Positions 1 to 9,257 are shown, counted from the stretch's first letter. The stretch is 64,000 bases of DNA from Butyricicoccus_B sp017886875 (GCA_963931655.1 OZ007036.1:1550001-1614000), one strand, 5' to 3'. Notes: generated from the sequence alone by a model not told the origin. Translations and numbers: made by a program.

Positions 1-1606
1 GGTCAGATACACGTTCAAAGTTTGTCAGTAAATCAGAGAAGATAAAACCAAGTTCAATAGTACAGTTACCTTCTTGAAGACGTGTGATATGACGGTTTTT
101 CATAGTTGCACGTAAGTGGTCAACAACTTCTTCAAGAGGCTCTACTAAAACAGCGGTTTTAAGGTCGCCTGTTTCAAAGCAGTTTATAGACATTTCAAGC
201 ACTTTTCTTACAGCAGATGAAATAACTTTTATTTCATCTGTGGCATCATTTGAAAAATGAATGTGTTTATCATACATTTCCTTAGCAGCTTTTGCAATGC
301 CAACTGCATGGTCACTAATTCTTTCAAAATCACCGATTGTGTGAAGAAGTCTGGAAACCTCTCGACTATCAGCCTCAGAAAGACTATGAGAAGAAAGTGT
401 TACAAGATAAGAACCAAGTCTATCTTCATAAACATCTATTCTAGCCTCAGTATCTCTTACAAAGGTGTAATCTTCTTCATTATATTTATCAATTAAACCT
501 AATGCTTTGTACATAGCATCTCTGGATTTATCAGCCATTCTAATAGCAACTTTACGACACTGTTCAATAGCGATTGGAGGAGTAACCATTAAACGAGGGT
601 CAAGCAGAGAAAATTCATCTGCGGTTTCTGTTTCATCAGGAATTGTAGCACAAGCTAGTTTTTCAAGTACACCAGCAAATGGAAGCATAACAGCAGTAGC
701 TACAATATTAAAGCAAGAGTGAACAACTGCAATACCAAAGCCATTGATTGAGTCATTTACAAATGTAAAATTAAAGATTGATTTTAATAAATAGAATATA
801 GCTAAAAATACAACTGTACCAATAACATTAAAATAAAGATGTACAATAGCGGTACGACGAGCATTTTTATTTGTGCCAATAGAAGAAAGCATAGCGGTTG
901 CACAAGTACCGATATTCTGACCCATAATAATAGGGATTGCACTGCCAAAGGTTATACTACCTGTTGCAGATAAAGCCTGCAAGATACCAACAGAAGCCGA
1001 AGATGACTGAATAATAGCTGTAAGAGCAGCACCAGCAAGCACACCTAAAATTGGGTTAGAGAACATCAAAAGAATGTTTGTGAACTCTGGAACATCTTTT
1101 AGAGGTGCAACAGCATTACTCATGGTATCCATACCGAACATTAAAACTGCAAAGCCTAGTAAAATAGAACCGATATCTTTCTTTTTGTTATCCTTGAGAA
1201 AGGCATACATAACAATGCCGATTGCGGCAAGAATTGGGGAGAAAGATGTAGGTTTTAACATTTGGATAAAGAAGCCATCGCCCTGAATACCGGAAAGGCT
1301 TAAAATCCAAGATGTAACAGTGGTACCTACGTTAGCACCCATAATAATACCGATTGCTTGACGTAAACTCATAATACCAGAGTTTACAAAGCCAACAACC
1401 ATAACAGTTGTAGCTGAAGAAGACTGAATTACAGCAGTAACTGCAAGACCTAGCACAAAGCCTTTTAGCGGGCTAGAAGTCAGTCTTTCAAGAATAGTTT
1501 TTAGCTTGTTGCCTGCACTTTTTTCAAGTCCTTCACCCATGACACTCATGCCGAAAAGGAACATCGCAAGACCACCAAGCAGGGATAGCACATTAAAAAT
1601 ATCCAT
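1..1606 (-). CDS. Na/Pi cotransporter family protein with PhoU-like C-terminus (partial)
   Basis: Sodium-dependent phosphate transporter of the NptA/YjbB type, in the cytoplasmic membrane. The translation starts MDIFNVLSLLGGLAMFLFGM and shows two repeated membrane halves, each carrying the family signature QSSSA (first near residue 62, second roughly 130 residues later). After the membrane part comes a helical PhoU-like domain, recognisable by RMADKSRDAMYKAL, a series of regularly spaced helices and SLSEADSREVSRLLHTIGDFERISDH. The gene is cut at its 3' end by the window start, so about 535 codons are present and a short tail is missing. Start chosen at 1606, preceded on the minus strand by AAGGATTAAGAGGT. 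A TATAAT box on the minus strand lies at 1671-1676 but I see no convincing -35. No PhoU or pst genes are seen nearby. Family call is firm; phosphate as substrate is family knowledge. Confidence 0.93.
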   Translation of the reverse strand, partial: MDIFNVLSLLGGLAMFLFGMSVMGEGLEKSAGNKLKTILERLTSSPLKGFVLGLAVTAVIQSSSATTVMVVGFVNSGIMSLRQAIGIIMGANVGTTVTSWILSLSGIQGDGFFIQMLKPTSFSPILAAIGIVMYAFLKDNKKKDIGSILLGFAVLMFGMDTMSNAVAPLKDVPEFTNILLMFSNPILGVLAGAALTAIIQSSSASVGILQALSATGSITFGSAIPIIMGQNIGTCATAMLSSIGTNKNARRTAIVHLYFNVIGTVVFLAIFYLLKSIFNFTFVNDSINGFGIAVVHSCFNIVATAVMLPFAGVLEKLACATIPDETETADEFSLLDPRLMVTPPIAIEQCRKVAIRMADKSRDAMYKALGLIDKYNEEDYTFVRDTEARIDVYEDRLGSYLVTLSSHSLSEADSREVSRLLHTIGDFERISDHAVGIAKAAKEMYDKHIHFSNDATDEIKVISSAVRKVLEMSINCFETGDLKTAVLVEPLEEVVDHLRATMKNRHITRLQEGNCTIELGFIFSDLLTNFERVSD

Positions 1607-1770
1607 ACCTCTTAATCCTTTACTTTTTACAATATTTTTATTTTTGCTACATACAATACTATTATAACATGAGTATTGACTCTGCCAACCTGTTTTTATG
1701 TAAAATATGAGTAAAGTTTTACACAAATTTTTCAACAATTTATTGATATGTAAAGTTTGTCAAGCACTAA

Positions 1771-1806
1771 AAAACATTCCCCTAAAAATTTTTAGAGGAA
1801 TGTTTT
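1771..1806 (-). terminator. Intrinsic terminator after the radical SAM gene
   Basis: An 18-bp inverted repeat with one mismatch lies directly after the minus-strand stop codon at 1808 and is followed on that strand by a run of six T. It separates the trmB-radical SAM unit from the phosphate transporter gene downstream. Confidence 0.85.
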
Positions 1807-1807
1807 G

Positions 1808-2734
1808 TTATAATTTTGTAAATTTGCCTTGAAAACTATTTCGTTTTAAAAGCTCTTTATCAATGCAGTTTAATACTTCACGTTTTCTTGAAGTCCAAAG
1901 AGGAGCAAGCAATTTATCTCTAGGTGCATCACCAGTTAAACGACCAATAACAATATTACTAGGCAAAACTTCAAGCTGATTACATACAATATCTATATAT
2001 TCATCTTTATCTAATGCAAAATGTGCATAATTTTTTGCAAAACTTGTATCTTTAAGAAAATAAAGCGTGTGTATTTTCACACCGCTAATTTTCATTTGAC
2101 CTATAACCTTGGCAGACTCTAGCATCATTTCATGTGTTTCATAAGGTAAACCATTTAAAAGATGTGTCCAAACAGGGATATTTACACTATTTAATAAATT
2201 AACTGCCTTTTCAAAGTCTGAAAAATATTCACAGCGGTTCATAAGTTTATTTGTTTTATCATGAACTGTTTGCAAACCAAGTTCTATTGTTATATCGGTT
2301 TTTTGAGCAAACTCAGCAAGTAAATCACAGATTTCAGGGTTAATACAATCGGCTCTGGTTGCAATTACTAAACCGCATACATTGGGCAAGCTTAAACATT
2401 TATTATAAATGGATTTAAGCTTGCTTATATTTGCATAAGTGCCTGAAAAGGATTGCAAATAGGCTAAATATTTTGCATCTTTCCATTTAGATAGCTTTTG
2501 TATGCCAGCATTAAACTGAATTTCAAGTGATTTTTCGGGAAATACAATTTGTTCACCGCTGCCATCTTCCGAGCAGAAAAGACAACCACCATATGAAAGT
2601 GTACCATCACGATTGGGGCAAGTAAAACCACCATTAAGTGGAACTCTTGCAACTTTACAGCCGTATTTATGCTTTAAATAATAAGAATATGAGTGATAAC
2701 GCTTGTTATCATCAGAATAAGGAAATGGGTTCAT
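1808..2734 (-). CDS. Radical SAM protein, TIGR01212 family (YtqA/YhcC-like)
   Basis: 308-residue radical SAM protein. The 4Fe-4S cluster cysteines sit in the family pattern TCPNRDG...GGCLFCS (about residues 38-54); the long spacing between the first Cys and the CxxC pair is typical of the TIGR01212 group rather than the classical CxxxCxxC. A TIM-barrel follows, with ELGLQTV and the C-terminal segment with RLTGDAPRD. The substrate of this family is not something I can establish here. The gene begins 2 nt after the trmB stop codon, so the two are almost certainly co-transcribed and translationally coupled; a link to tRNA or RNA modification is suggested by that context only. Confidence 0.9.
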   Translation of the reverse strand: MNPFPYSDDNKRYHSYSYYLKHKYGCKVARVPLNGGFTCPNRDGTLSYGGCLFCSEDGSGEQIVFPEKSLEIQFNAGIQKLSKWKDAKYLAYLQSFSGTYANISKLKSIYNKCLSLPNVCGLVIATRADCINPEICDLLAEFAQKTDITIELGLQTVHDKTNKLMNRCEYFSDFEKAVNLLNSVNIPVWTHLLNGLPYETHEMMLESAKVIGQMKISGVKIHTLYFLKDTSFAKNYAHFALDKDEYIDIVCNQLEVLPSNIVIGRLTGDAPRDKLLAPLWTSRKREVLNCIDKELLKRNSFQGKFTKL

Positions 2735-2736
2735 TT

Positions 2737-3423
2737 TTATTCTGGTTTTCTTATAGGTCTGCGTCTGTCCATAAATTGTGGAAGTCTGCGACGTGCTTCA
2801 AGTCTGTAAATTCTAAAGCCTTGAGATGAAAATTTTTCTTCATATTCGGTCATAATATTATCTTTGGCAAGCTCGGAATTATGCAAATCAAGGGAAATAT
2901 TTTGCACTAACCAACCATATTCACAGATAGATGAGATAGACCATTCAAATAAACGCTGATTATCTGTTTTAAAACATAAATCACCAGTTTCACATAGAAT
3001 ATTATTATAAACATCAAGATAATCTGCATGAGTCAAACGACGTCTACGCTGTCTATTAGGTGGCCATGGGTCAGAGAAATTAAGATAAATTCTATTAACT
3101 TCTTCATGTTCAAACACATCACCAAGCTGAGCAGCATCAAAGCTTATAAACTTTAGGTTAGAAAGCTCTAATCCTCTGGCTTTTTCGGTAGCCATAATTA
3201 AAGCACCTTCTTCACGTTCAACTGCTACAAAGTTAATATCTGGGTGACGCTTTGCCATTTCCATAATAAATCTACCTTTGCCGCAGCCAATTTCCAAATG
3301 AATTGGGTTTTCATTTGAAAAAACTTCATGCCACTTGCCTTTTTGCATTTGCGGCTCAGTAATCATTACATTTGCACATGCTGCAAAGCGGGTATCTAAA
3401 TTCTTTTTTTTACGCATTCGCAT
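2737..3423 (-). CDS. trmB: tRNA (guanine-N7-)-methyltransferase
   Basis: SAM-dependent enzyme that forms 7-methylguanosine at position 46 of tRNA variable loops. 228 residues, normal for the family. The SAM site EIGCGKGRFI is near residue 45 and the family motif NFSDPWPPNRQRRRRLTHADYL near residues 125-145. The start at 3423 is preceded by GAGGA 9 nt upstream; a second in-frame ATG two codons later (MRMRKKK) is possible. A promoter on the minus strand fits at 3470-3498. First gene of a two-gene unit with the radical SAM gene. Confidence 0.96.
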   Translation of the reverse strand: MRMRKKKNLDTRFAACANVMITEPQMQKGKWHEVFSNENPIHLEIGCGKGRFIMEMAKRHPDINFVAVEREEGALIMATEKARGLELSNLKFISFDAAQLGDVFEHEEVNRIYLNFSDPWPPNRQRRRRLTHADYLDVYNNILCETGDLCFKTDNQRLFEWSISSICEYGWLVQNISLDLHNSELAKDNIMTEYEEKFSSQGFRIYRLEARRRLPQFMDRRRPIRKPE

Positions 3424-3469
3424 TTTAAAAAATCCTCACTTTAATATAAAACCTAACTTTTTTATAAAT

Positions 3470-3498
3470 ATTATAACTGTTTGCACACGCTACAACAA
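3470..3498 (-). promoter_or_regulatory. Sigma-A promoter for trmB
   Basis: On the minus strand: TTGTTG, 17-nt spacer, TATAAT (-10 at 3470-3475, -35 at 3493-3498). It lies back to back with the malQ promoter in the same divergent intergenic region. Confidence 0.7.
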
Positions 3499-3566
3499 GA
3501 TTTAATAGTATATATTGTGTGTTTTCACAAGAGAAAATTTTTATAAAACTGATACATTTTGCGAAT

Positions 3567-3595
3567 TTGACAAATTAGAGCAAATATTTTATAAT
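3567..3595 (+). promoter_or_regulatory. Consensus sigma-A promoter for malQ
   Basis: TTGACA (3567-3572), 17-nt spacer, TATAAT (3590-3595): a perfect match to the sigma-A consensus. It lies inside the 5' extension of the longest malQ reading frame, which argues that translation begins downstream at 3644. Confidence 0.9.
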
Positions 3596-3643
3596 GTTAT
3601 TGTAGTTATTTACGAAAACATTAAGTGTGTGGAGGTCGTTATC

Positions 3644-5188
3644 ATGTTTGAGCGTTCCAGCGGTGTGCTTATGCACATAACATCACTACCTTCCCCATAT
3701 GGTATTGGCACACTGGGGCAGGCTGCATTTGATTTTATTGATTTCCTAAAAGAGGCAGGTCAAAGGTATTGGCAGGTTTTACCTCTTGGTCATACGGGTT
3801 TTGGTGACTCGCCTTATCAGTGCTTTTCTACAGTTGCGGGCAACTATCTTTTGATAGATTTGGATTTACTTGTGCAAGATGGACTTTTAACTAAAGATGA
3901 GGTTTTAGAGTATAAGCAGGAAAATCCAGATAAAGTTGATTATGAGCCACTTAGAAAAAGCAGAATGGAGCTTTTTAGAAAAGCATTTTCAAGAATTGAT
4001 GTAGATATGCGTCAACAAATAGATGTTTTTCGCAGACGTAATGATGAGTGGATTGAAGATTATACACTATTTATGTCACTCAAGGAAGAAAAATTTGATG
4101 ATGCACCATTATGGCTGTGGAGTGACAAAAAAATCCGTAGCAGAGATGCGGAAGCATTAAAAGTTGTGCGTGAGCAGTTAAAGGAAGAAATTGACTTTAG
4201 AGTATTCTTACAATATATTTTCTTTACACAATGGAAAGCCGTTCATAGCTATGCTAATAAAAATGGTGTTCAAATAATTGGTGATATACCAATTTATGTT
4301 TCACCAGATTCAGCTGATGTTTGGCAACACCCACAACTTTTCCAAGTTAAAATGGATTATACACCTAGAAAGGTTGCAGGAGTTCCACCAGATTATTATT
4401 CTGCGACAGGTCAGTTATGGGGAAATCCTGTTTATGATTGGAAAACTCATGAGGCTGAAAACTATCATTGGTGGGTATGGCGTGTAAGACGTAATATGGC
4501 TATGTTTGATGTACTTAGAATAGACCATTTTAGAGGTTTAGAGTCATATTGGGCAGTAGATGCGGGTGAAGAAACCGCTATAAATGGCAGATGGTGCAAA
4601 GGTCCTGGAATGAAACTCATAAGAGGATTAGAACAACAGCTTGGCAAATTGCCTATTATCGCTGAAGATTTGGGTGTTATGACCGATAAAGTTAGAGCAT
4701 TACTGGCAAAAAGTGGTTTCCCAGGAATGAAAGTGCTTATTTTTGGTTTTGATGCTCATAATGATAATGAACATTTACCTCATAACTATCAGCCTAATAT
4801 GATAGTTTATACTTCAACACATGATAGTCAAAGTATTTGTGAGCAAATTATGGATATATGTAATGAAGAAGAAAAACAATTTGCATATAAATATTTAAGA
4901 ACTTCACCAAATGAAGCTTTGGGTTGGAGTGCAATAAAAAGTGTATGGGCATCAAGTGCAAGAATATCTATGACAACTATGCAGGATTTATTATCTCTTG
5001 GTGCAGATGCAAGAATGAATATACCATCAACTGTAGGTGGTAACTGGTCATGGAGAGTTAGACCAGAGGGCATAAATTCAAAAGTTGCAGAAATGCTCAA
5101 GGAAATCACAGTGACATACAAGAGATATTGTCCATATATTCAGCCACAAATTGAAATTGACCAAGACGAGGAACAAGATGAATTATAA
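3644..5188 (+). CDS. malQ: 4-alpha-glucanotransferase (amylomaltase, GH77)
   Basis: Transfers alpha-1,4-glucan segments between maltodextrins, in cytoplasmic starch/glycogen/maltodextrin use. 514 residues. The N-terminal RSSGVLMHITSLPSPYGIG is diagnostic of the family. The catalytic triad is visible: nucleophile Asp294 in LRIDHFRG, acid/base Glu341 in IIAEDLG, and transition-state Asp394 in STHDS. The start at 3644 has GGAGG 8 nt upstream; an upstream in-frame ATG at 3515 is rejected because it precedes the promoter at 3567-3595. The last 11 nt overlap the next gene, indicating translational coupling. No other maltodextrin genes are seen in the window. Confidence 0.96.
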   Translation: MFERSSGVLMHITSLPSPYGIGTLGQAAFDFIDFLKEAGQRYWQVLPLGHTGFGDSPYQCFSTVAGNYLLIDLDLLVQDGLLTKDEVLEYKQENPDKVDYEPLRKSRMELFRKAFSRIDVDMRQQIDVFRRRNDEWIEDYTLFMSLKEEKFDDAPLWLWSDKKIRSRDAEALKVVREQLKEEIDFRVFLQYIFFTQWKAVHSYANKNGVQIIGDIPIYVSPDSADVWQHPQLFQVKMDYTPRKVAGVPPDYYSATGQLWGNPVYDWKTHEAENYHWWVWRVRRNMAMFDVLRIDHFRGLESYWAVDAGEETAINGRWCKGPGMKLIRGLEQQLGKLPIIAEDLGVMTDKVRALLAKSGFPGMKVLIFGFDAHNDNEHLPHNYQPNMIVYTSTHDSQSICEQIMDICNEEEKQFAYKYLRTSPNEALGWSAIKSVWASSARISMTTMQDLLSLGADARMNIPSTVGGNWSWRVRPEGINSKVAEMLKEITVTYKRYCPYIQPQIEIDQDEEQDEL

Positions 5189-6398
5189 AACAGTAGTTTT
5201 TGATTTAGATGGAACACTTTTAAACACCTTGGGGGATTTGACCGACGCTGTAAATTATGCGGTTAGTCCCTTAGGGGTTAAACCATCTACTGAAACTGAA
5301 ATTAGAGCAAGGGTTGGAAATGGTGCAGCTAAACTTCTTCAAAGAACATTAGATGCTAATAATACTGTTGGGGATATAGATGAGTGTTTTAAGCGTTTTA
5401 GTGAATATTACAGAGGACATATGACCTGTAATACAATACCATATGATGGTATAATGCATTTGCTTGAAAGATTAAAACATGCAGGAATTAAAACTGCTAT
5501 TCTTACAAATAAATTTGATTTAGCTGCAAAAGAAATAGCAAAATATTATTTTGGTGAGTTTATAGACTATACACAAGGAGAGCGAGCAGATACACCAAAA
5601 AAACCTGCACCAGATGCACTATTTTCTATTATGGAGATGTTTGGCTCTGATAAAGACAACACACTTTATATAGGTGATAGCACAGTTGATATACAAACAG
5701 CAAAAAATGCAGGTGTTAAATCGATTGCTGTAAGCTGGGGTTATTGTGATAGAGAGCACCTCAAAGATGCTAGTATTATAGCAGATAGAGTATATCAGCT
5801 TGAGGATATTATTTTTGGCATTGATTACAAAGAGCTTGAAAATAATTTTACAAAACGAGGCTTTGGGTTTAAGGTATTTGATACTAAAGAGCAAGCTACA
5901 GAATATTTAGTTAATCAGTGTGAGGGTAAAAGCGTAGGATTTGGCGGCTCTAAAACTCTTGAGCAAATGGGCGTTTATGAAAAGCTAAAAGAAAAAGGCA
6001 TAGATGCACATTGGCACTGGAAAAATGAGCCTATATATATGGACGGTGAAATTTATTTAACCTCTGCAAATGGTTTATCTAAAACTGGTGAAATAGTAAA
6101 TATAGATGGCACTTGTAATAGAGTAGCGGCAACACTTTATAATACCAAACGTTGTTTTATAGTTTGTGGTATAAATAAGATTTCAAGAGATTTAGAAGAT
6201 ACTATTGATAGAGCAAGAAATATTTCTGCACCGCTAAACGCTAAAAGATTAAATAAAAAAGTACCTTGTGTAATCACTGGTAAATGTGAGAACTGTATTA
6301 GCCCTGAACGTATTTGTAAAGCTATGGTTATACTGATGAACCCGCCAACTAATATGGAATGTGAAATTGTCTTAATTAATGACAATTTGGGGTATTAA
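5178..6398 (+). CDS. HAD-family phosphatase fused to a LUD (lactate-utilisation) domain
   Basis: One uninterrupted 406-residue protein with two unrelated domains. Residues 1 to about 216 are a Gph/PGP-type HAD phosphatase: motif I DLDGT with Asp9 and Asp11, motif II ILTNK, motif III lysine in KKPAPDAL, motif IV GDSTVDIQTA. From about residue 222 to the end is a LUD (DUF162) domain: NNFTKRGFGFKVFDTKEQA, VGFGGSKTLEQMG, YLTSANGLSKTGEIVNIDG, FIVCGINKI and a Cys-rich VITGKCENCISPERICK. The start at 5178 is preceded by GAGGA, and lies within the end of malQ (11-nt overlap), so the two are coupled. Each half is recognised with confidence; the joint function is unknown. A two-gene origin with loss of a stop codon is the likely history. 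Confidence 0.88.
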   Translation: MNYKTVVFDLDGTLLNTLGDLTDAVNYAVSPLGVKPSTETEIRARVGNGAAKLLQRTLDANNTVGDIDECFKRFSEYYRGHMTCNTIPYDGIMHLLERLKHAGIKTAILTNKFDLAAKEIAKYYFGEFIDYTQGERADTPKKPAPDALFSIMEMFGSDKDNTLYIGDSTVDIQTAKNAGVKSIAVSWGYCDREHLKDASIIADRVYQLEDIIFGIDYKELENNFTKRGFGFKVFDTKEQATEYLVNQCEGKSVGFGGSKTLEQMGVYEKLKEKGIDAHWHWKNEPIYMDGEIYLTSANGLSKTGEIVNIDGTCNRVAATLYNTKRCFIVCGINKISRDLEDTIDRARNISAPLNAKRLNKKVPCVITGKCENCISPERICKAMVILMNPPTNMECEIVLINDNLGY

Positions 6399-6427
6399 AA
6401 AATTTTTTGAAAAAAACAAAAAAATGC

Positions 6428-6456
6428 TTGACGAGAGCACATTCGCCTGTTATAAT
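6428..6456 (+). promoter_or_regulatory. Promoter for tRNA-Gly
   Basis: TTGACG (6428-6433), 17-nt spacer, TATAAT (6451-6456), 32 nt upstream of the mature tRNA 5' end. Near-perfect consensus, as expected for a stable RNA gene. Confidence 0.9.
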
Positions 6457-6488
6457 AAATATCGTTCTTGAGAGAACAGATAACAAAT

Positions 6489-6564
6489 GCGGATGTAGCT
6501 CATCTGGTAGAGCGCCACCTTGCCAAGGTGGAGGTAGCGAGTTCGAGCCTCGTCATCCGCTCCA
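6489..6564 (+). tRNA. tRNA-Gly (anticodon GCC)
   Basis: 76-nt tRNA with all arms. The acceptor stem GCGGATG/CATCCGC pairs perfectly, the anticodon stem CCACC/GGTGG encloses TTGCCAA (anticodon GCC), and the T arm contains TTCGAGC. The discriminator is U and CCA is encoded. It is a single-gene unit with its own promoter upstream and a terminator just downstream. Confidence 0.98.
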
Positions 6565-6572
6565 GAATTTTT

Positions 6573-6604
6573 AAAGACACTGTCAAATGACAGTGTCTTT
6601 TTTT
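6573..6604 (+). terminator. Intrinsic terminator after tRNA-Gly
   Basis: AAAGACACTGTCA / TGACAGTGTCTTT inverted repeat with a very short loop, followed by a T run (6598-6604). It ends the monocistronic tRNA transcript. Confidence 0.92.
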
Positions 6605-6680
6605 ATAATATTAGCATGGAATTTTATAATATTTAAGGAAATTAGATTATATGCTTTATCTCTTTTATATTGTATAAAAA

Positions 6681-6691
6681 TATGCTATAAT
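6681..6691 (+). promoter_or_regulatory. Extended -10 promoter of the glycan cassette
   Basis: TGCTATAAT (TG at 6683-6684, TATAAT at 6686-6691), an extended -10 element with only a weak -35 upstream. It is the best promoter candidate between the tRNA terminator and the first glycosyltransferase. Confidence 0.6.
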
Positions 6692-6756
6692 GACACCGAT
6701 ATATTAAAATAAAAGTTGAAAACAGTCTAAATATAGCGTAAAAAGGAGTAAAGTTC

Positions 6757-7878
6757 ATGCCAAGTATTTTATTTACAGCATCGACTTATTCGCATATAAT
6801 AAATTTTCATATTCCGTATATCAAGGAGTTTAAACGACAAGGTTTTAAAGTTGATGTCGTATGTGGAGGGGCTAAAATGGAAATCCCTGATGCAGATTAT
6901 ATTTATCATGTGCCTTTTGAAAAAAGCATGACATCATCGAAAAATCTTAAAGCAGTAAAAGAAATTAGAGCTATAATAAAGAAAAATAATTATACAATAA
7001 TAAGTTGTCACACATCATTGGCAGCTTTTTTTACACGTTTAGCAGTGATGGGAATAAAAAATCGCCCGCTAGTGGTAAATACTGCACATGGATATTTATT
7101 TAATGAACTTGAGTCAAAGAAGAAAAACCTGCTTTTAAGTAGTGCAGAAAAATTTGTTGCACCAGTTACAGATTTGCTTATGACTATGAATGAATGGGAT
7201 ACTGAATATGCCAAAAAGCACAAGCTAGGTAAATGTGTTAGATACATAAAAGGCATGGGATTAGATAGCAATAAACTTGTAACACCAAAGCAAAGTGAGA
7301 ATATTAAAAAGGAACTTGGTATAGGTGAAGATAAATTTGTATTAATATATGCAGCTGAGTTTTCAAAAAGAAAAAGTCAGTATGTGCTTATAGATGCACT
7401 TACCAGACTTCCAGAAGATATAGTATTAATTTTAGCGGGAAATGGTGATTTATTAGAGAAATGCAAGGAATATGCATATAGATTAGGACTATCACACAGA
7501 ATATATTTTGTAGGTCAAGTTAAAATGTCACTATACTACCCAATGGCTGATTTAGCGGTTTCTACAAGTAAAAGTGAAGGTTTGCCTTTTAATGTAATGG
7601 AAGCAATGTATTATGGACTTCCAGTGGTAGCAAGTAGGGTAAAAGGACATACAGATTTGCTTGAAAACACTGGTGCAGGATTATTATATAATTATGGTGA
7701 CTTTGAAACTTGTGCAGAGCAAATATTTAGAATATACAATAACAAAGCATTAAAAACTCAGTTAGGAGAATATGCTAAAAAGTCAATAGAACCCTATCTA
7801 TTGGAAAATGTTTTACCTGACGTTATGAATGAATATAAAAGAGTATTACCAGATATTGAGGTGGCAGAATACACATGA
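6757..7878 (+). CDS. Glycosyltransferase, GT4 family
   Basis: 373-residue GT-B fold glycosyltransferase, probably cytoplasmic and membrane-associated, adding a sugar to a lipid-linked intermediate. The N-terminal Rossmann half begins ILFTASTYSHIINFHIPYIKEF and the C-terminal half carries the GT4 donor-site motif STSKSEGLPFNVMEAMYYG with the EX7E glutamates, preceded by LILAGNGDL. RBS AAAGGAG lies just upstream. The last 4 nt overlap the next gene (ATGA), so it is coupled to the sugar-phosphate transferase. Sugar specificity cannot be read from the sequence. Confidence 0.92.
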   Translation: MPSILFTASTYSHIINFHIPYIKEFKRQGFKVDVVCGGAKMEIPDADYIYHVPFEKSMTSSKNLKAVKEIRAIIKKNNYTIISCHTSLAAFFTRLAVMGIKNRPLVVNTAHGYLFNELESKKKNLLLSSAEKFVAPVTDLLMTMNEWDTEYAKKHKLGKCVRYIKGMGLDSNKLVTPKQSENIKKELGIGEDKFVLIYAAEFSKRKSQYVLIDALTRLPEDIVLILAGNGDLLEKCKEYAYRLGLSHRIYFVGQVKMSLYYPMADLAVSTSKSEGLPFNVMEAMYYGLPVVASRVKGHTDLLENTGAGLLYNYGDFETCAEQIFRIYNNKALKTQLGEYAKKSIEPYLLENVLPDVMNEYKRVLPDIEVAEYT

Positions 7879-9257
7879 TTAAGGAAAATCAAAAGACATT
7901 AAATTATATAAATATAATTTTAGACGCAATTATTTTATTTATATCTATGCCGATTTCATTCTGGACTCGATTTCATTTGTTTGATAATGGTGTTGTAACA
8001 GTTCCGCTTGAAAGTTATATAAAATTAGTTTTGCTACTTATACCAGTTCATTTGGCAATATTAGCAACTATGGGTTTATATGAGTCGCTTAGAAATAAAC
8101 GTTTGCATTGGGAATTATGGAGATTATTATTAGCTTGTATTTTAGACTTTATACTTATTCAAACAGCATTATTCCTTTATAAAGAGGTTCATTTCTCAAG
8201 AGGTACTCTTATACTTTTCTTTATTGTTTCATTTTTAGTATCCAGTATAAAGAGAATAGTTTTAAGGTATACACTTCGTTATTATAGAAGTAAAGGTTAT
8301 AACCTAAAGCATGTGGTGCTAGTAGGTGATGGCAAAATGGCATCTGAATATGCGGAAAAAATAAGAACACAAAAAGATTTTGGATACACAATAGATGGAT
8401 ATGTTGCTGATAAACCATTTATAGCTAATATATTGTATTATGGTAAAATTGATAATCTATCAAGAATAGTATCTAAAAATCATACTGATGAAGTTGTTGC
8501 AGCACTATCAGCTGAACAAGTATTGTATACTAAAAATGTTATAGATGTATGCGAAAAAGAAGGTGTTAAGCTTTCGCTTATACCATTTTATGCTGAATAT
8601 ATGCCATCTAACCCAGAGTTTGATAATATAGATGGTATACCACTTATGAATATTAGACATATTCCGCTTGATAACTGGTTAAATGCTGTATTAAAGCGTT
8701 TAGTTGATATAATTGGTTCATTGATTTTAATAGTTGTAACATCTCCTATTATGCTTTTTGCTGCTATTGGTGTCAAACTTTCTTCTCCTGGACCAATTAT
8801 ATTTAAACAAGAGCGTGTAGGACTTAATAAAGAAAAGTTTAAAATGTATAAATTTCGCTCAATGAGAGTAAATAACACTCAAACAACTGGTTGGAGCAAA
8901 AATAAAGACCCAAGAAAAACCAAGTTTGGTGCTTTTATTCGTAAATGCTCAATAGATGAGCTACCACAATTTTTTAATGTGCTTAAAGGCGATATGAGCC
9001 TAGTTGGTCCACGTCCAGAACTCCCTCACTTTGTAGATAAATTCAAGGAAGAAATACCACTCTATATGGTAAAACATCAAGTACGCCCAGGGATTACAGG
9101 CTGGGCACAAGTAAACGGATTTAGAGGAGATACTTCTATAAAAAAACGAATAGAGCATGATATATATTATATAGAAAATTGGACATTCTTCTTTGATATT
9201 AAAATTTTATTTATGACTGTGTTTGGTGGTATGATAAATAAGGAAAAGTTATCGTAA
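7875..9257 (+). CDS. Polyprenyl-phosphate sugar-1-phosphate transferase (WbaP/CpsE type)
   Basis: 460-residue integral membrane enzyme that starts a surface glycan by moving a sugar-1-phosphate to undecaprenyl phosphate. The N-terminal region has four hydrophobic segments (about residues 10-125), then a Rossmann-like CoA-binding domain (VVLVGDGKMASEYAEKI), then the catalytic bacterial sugar transferase domain (about 265-460): KRLVDIIGSLILI membrane hairpin, SSPGPIIFKQERVG, KMYKFRSM, the Asp-Glu dyad in SIDELPQ, and SLVGPRPELP. Length and order match the long WbaP/EpsE class. It starts inside the end of the upstream glycosyltransferase gene. Confidence 0.94.
   Translation: MIKENQKTLNYINIILDAIILFISMPISFWTRFHLFDNGVVTVPLESYIKLVLLLIPVHLAILATMGLYESLRNKRLHWELWRLLLACILDFILIQTALFLYKEVHFSRGTLILFFIVSFLVSSIKRIVLRYTLRYYRSKGYNLKHVVLVGDGKMASEYAEKIRTQKDFGYTIDGYVADKPFIANILYYGKIDNLSRIVSKNHTDEVVAALSAEQVLYTKNVIDVCEKEGVKLSLIPFYAEYMPSNPEFDNIDGIPLMNIRHIPLDNWLNAVLKRLVDIIGSLILIVVTSPIMLFAAIGVKLSSPGPIIFKQERVGLNKEKFKMYKFRSMRVNNTQTTGWSKNKDPRKTKFGAFIRKCSIDELPQFFNVLKGDMSLVGPRPELPHFVDKFKEEIPLYMVKHQVRPGITGWAQVNGFRGDTSIKKRIEHDIYYIENWTFFFDIKILFMTVFGGMINKEKLS

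Noticed and set aside
3515..3643. N-terminal extension of malQ from an upstream ATG
   Set aside because: It contains the malQ promoter itself and has no ribosome site; the family N-terminus begins at 3644 behind GGAGG.
6465..6478. GTTCTTGAGAGAAC palindrome between the tRNA promoter and tRNA as an operator
   Set aside because: It lies in the short tRNA 5' leader and is more simply a processing hairpin; it does not match the LexA half-site order.
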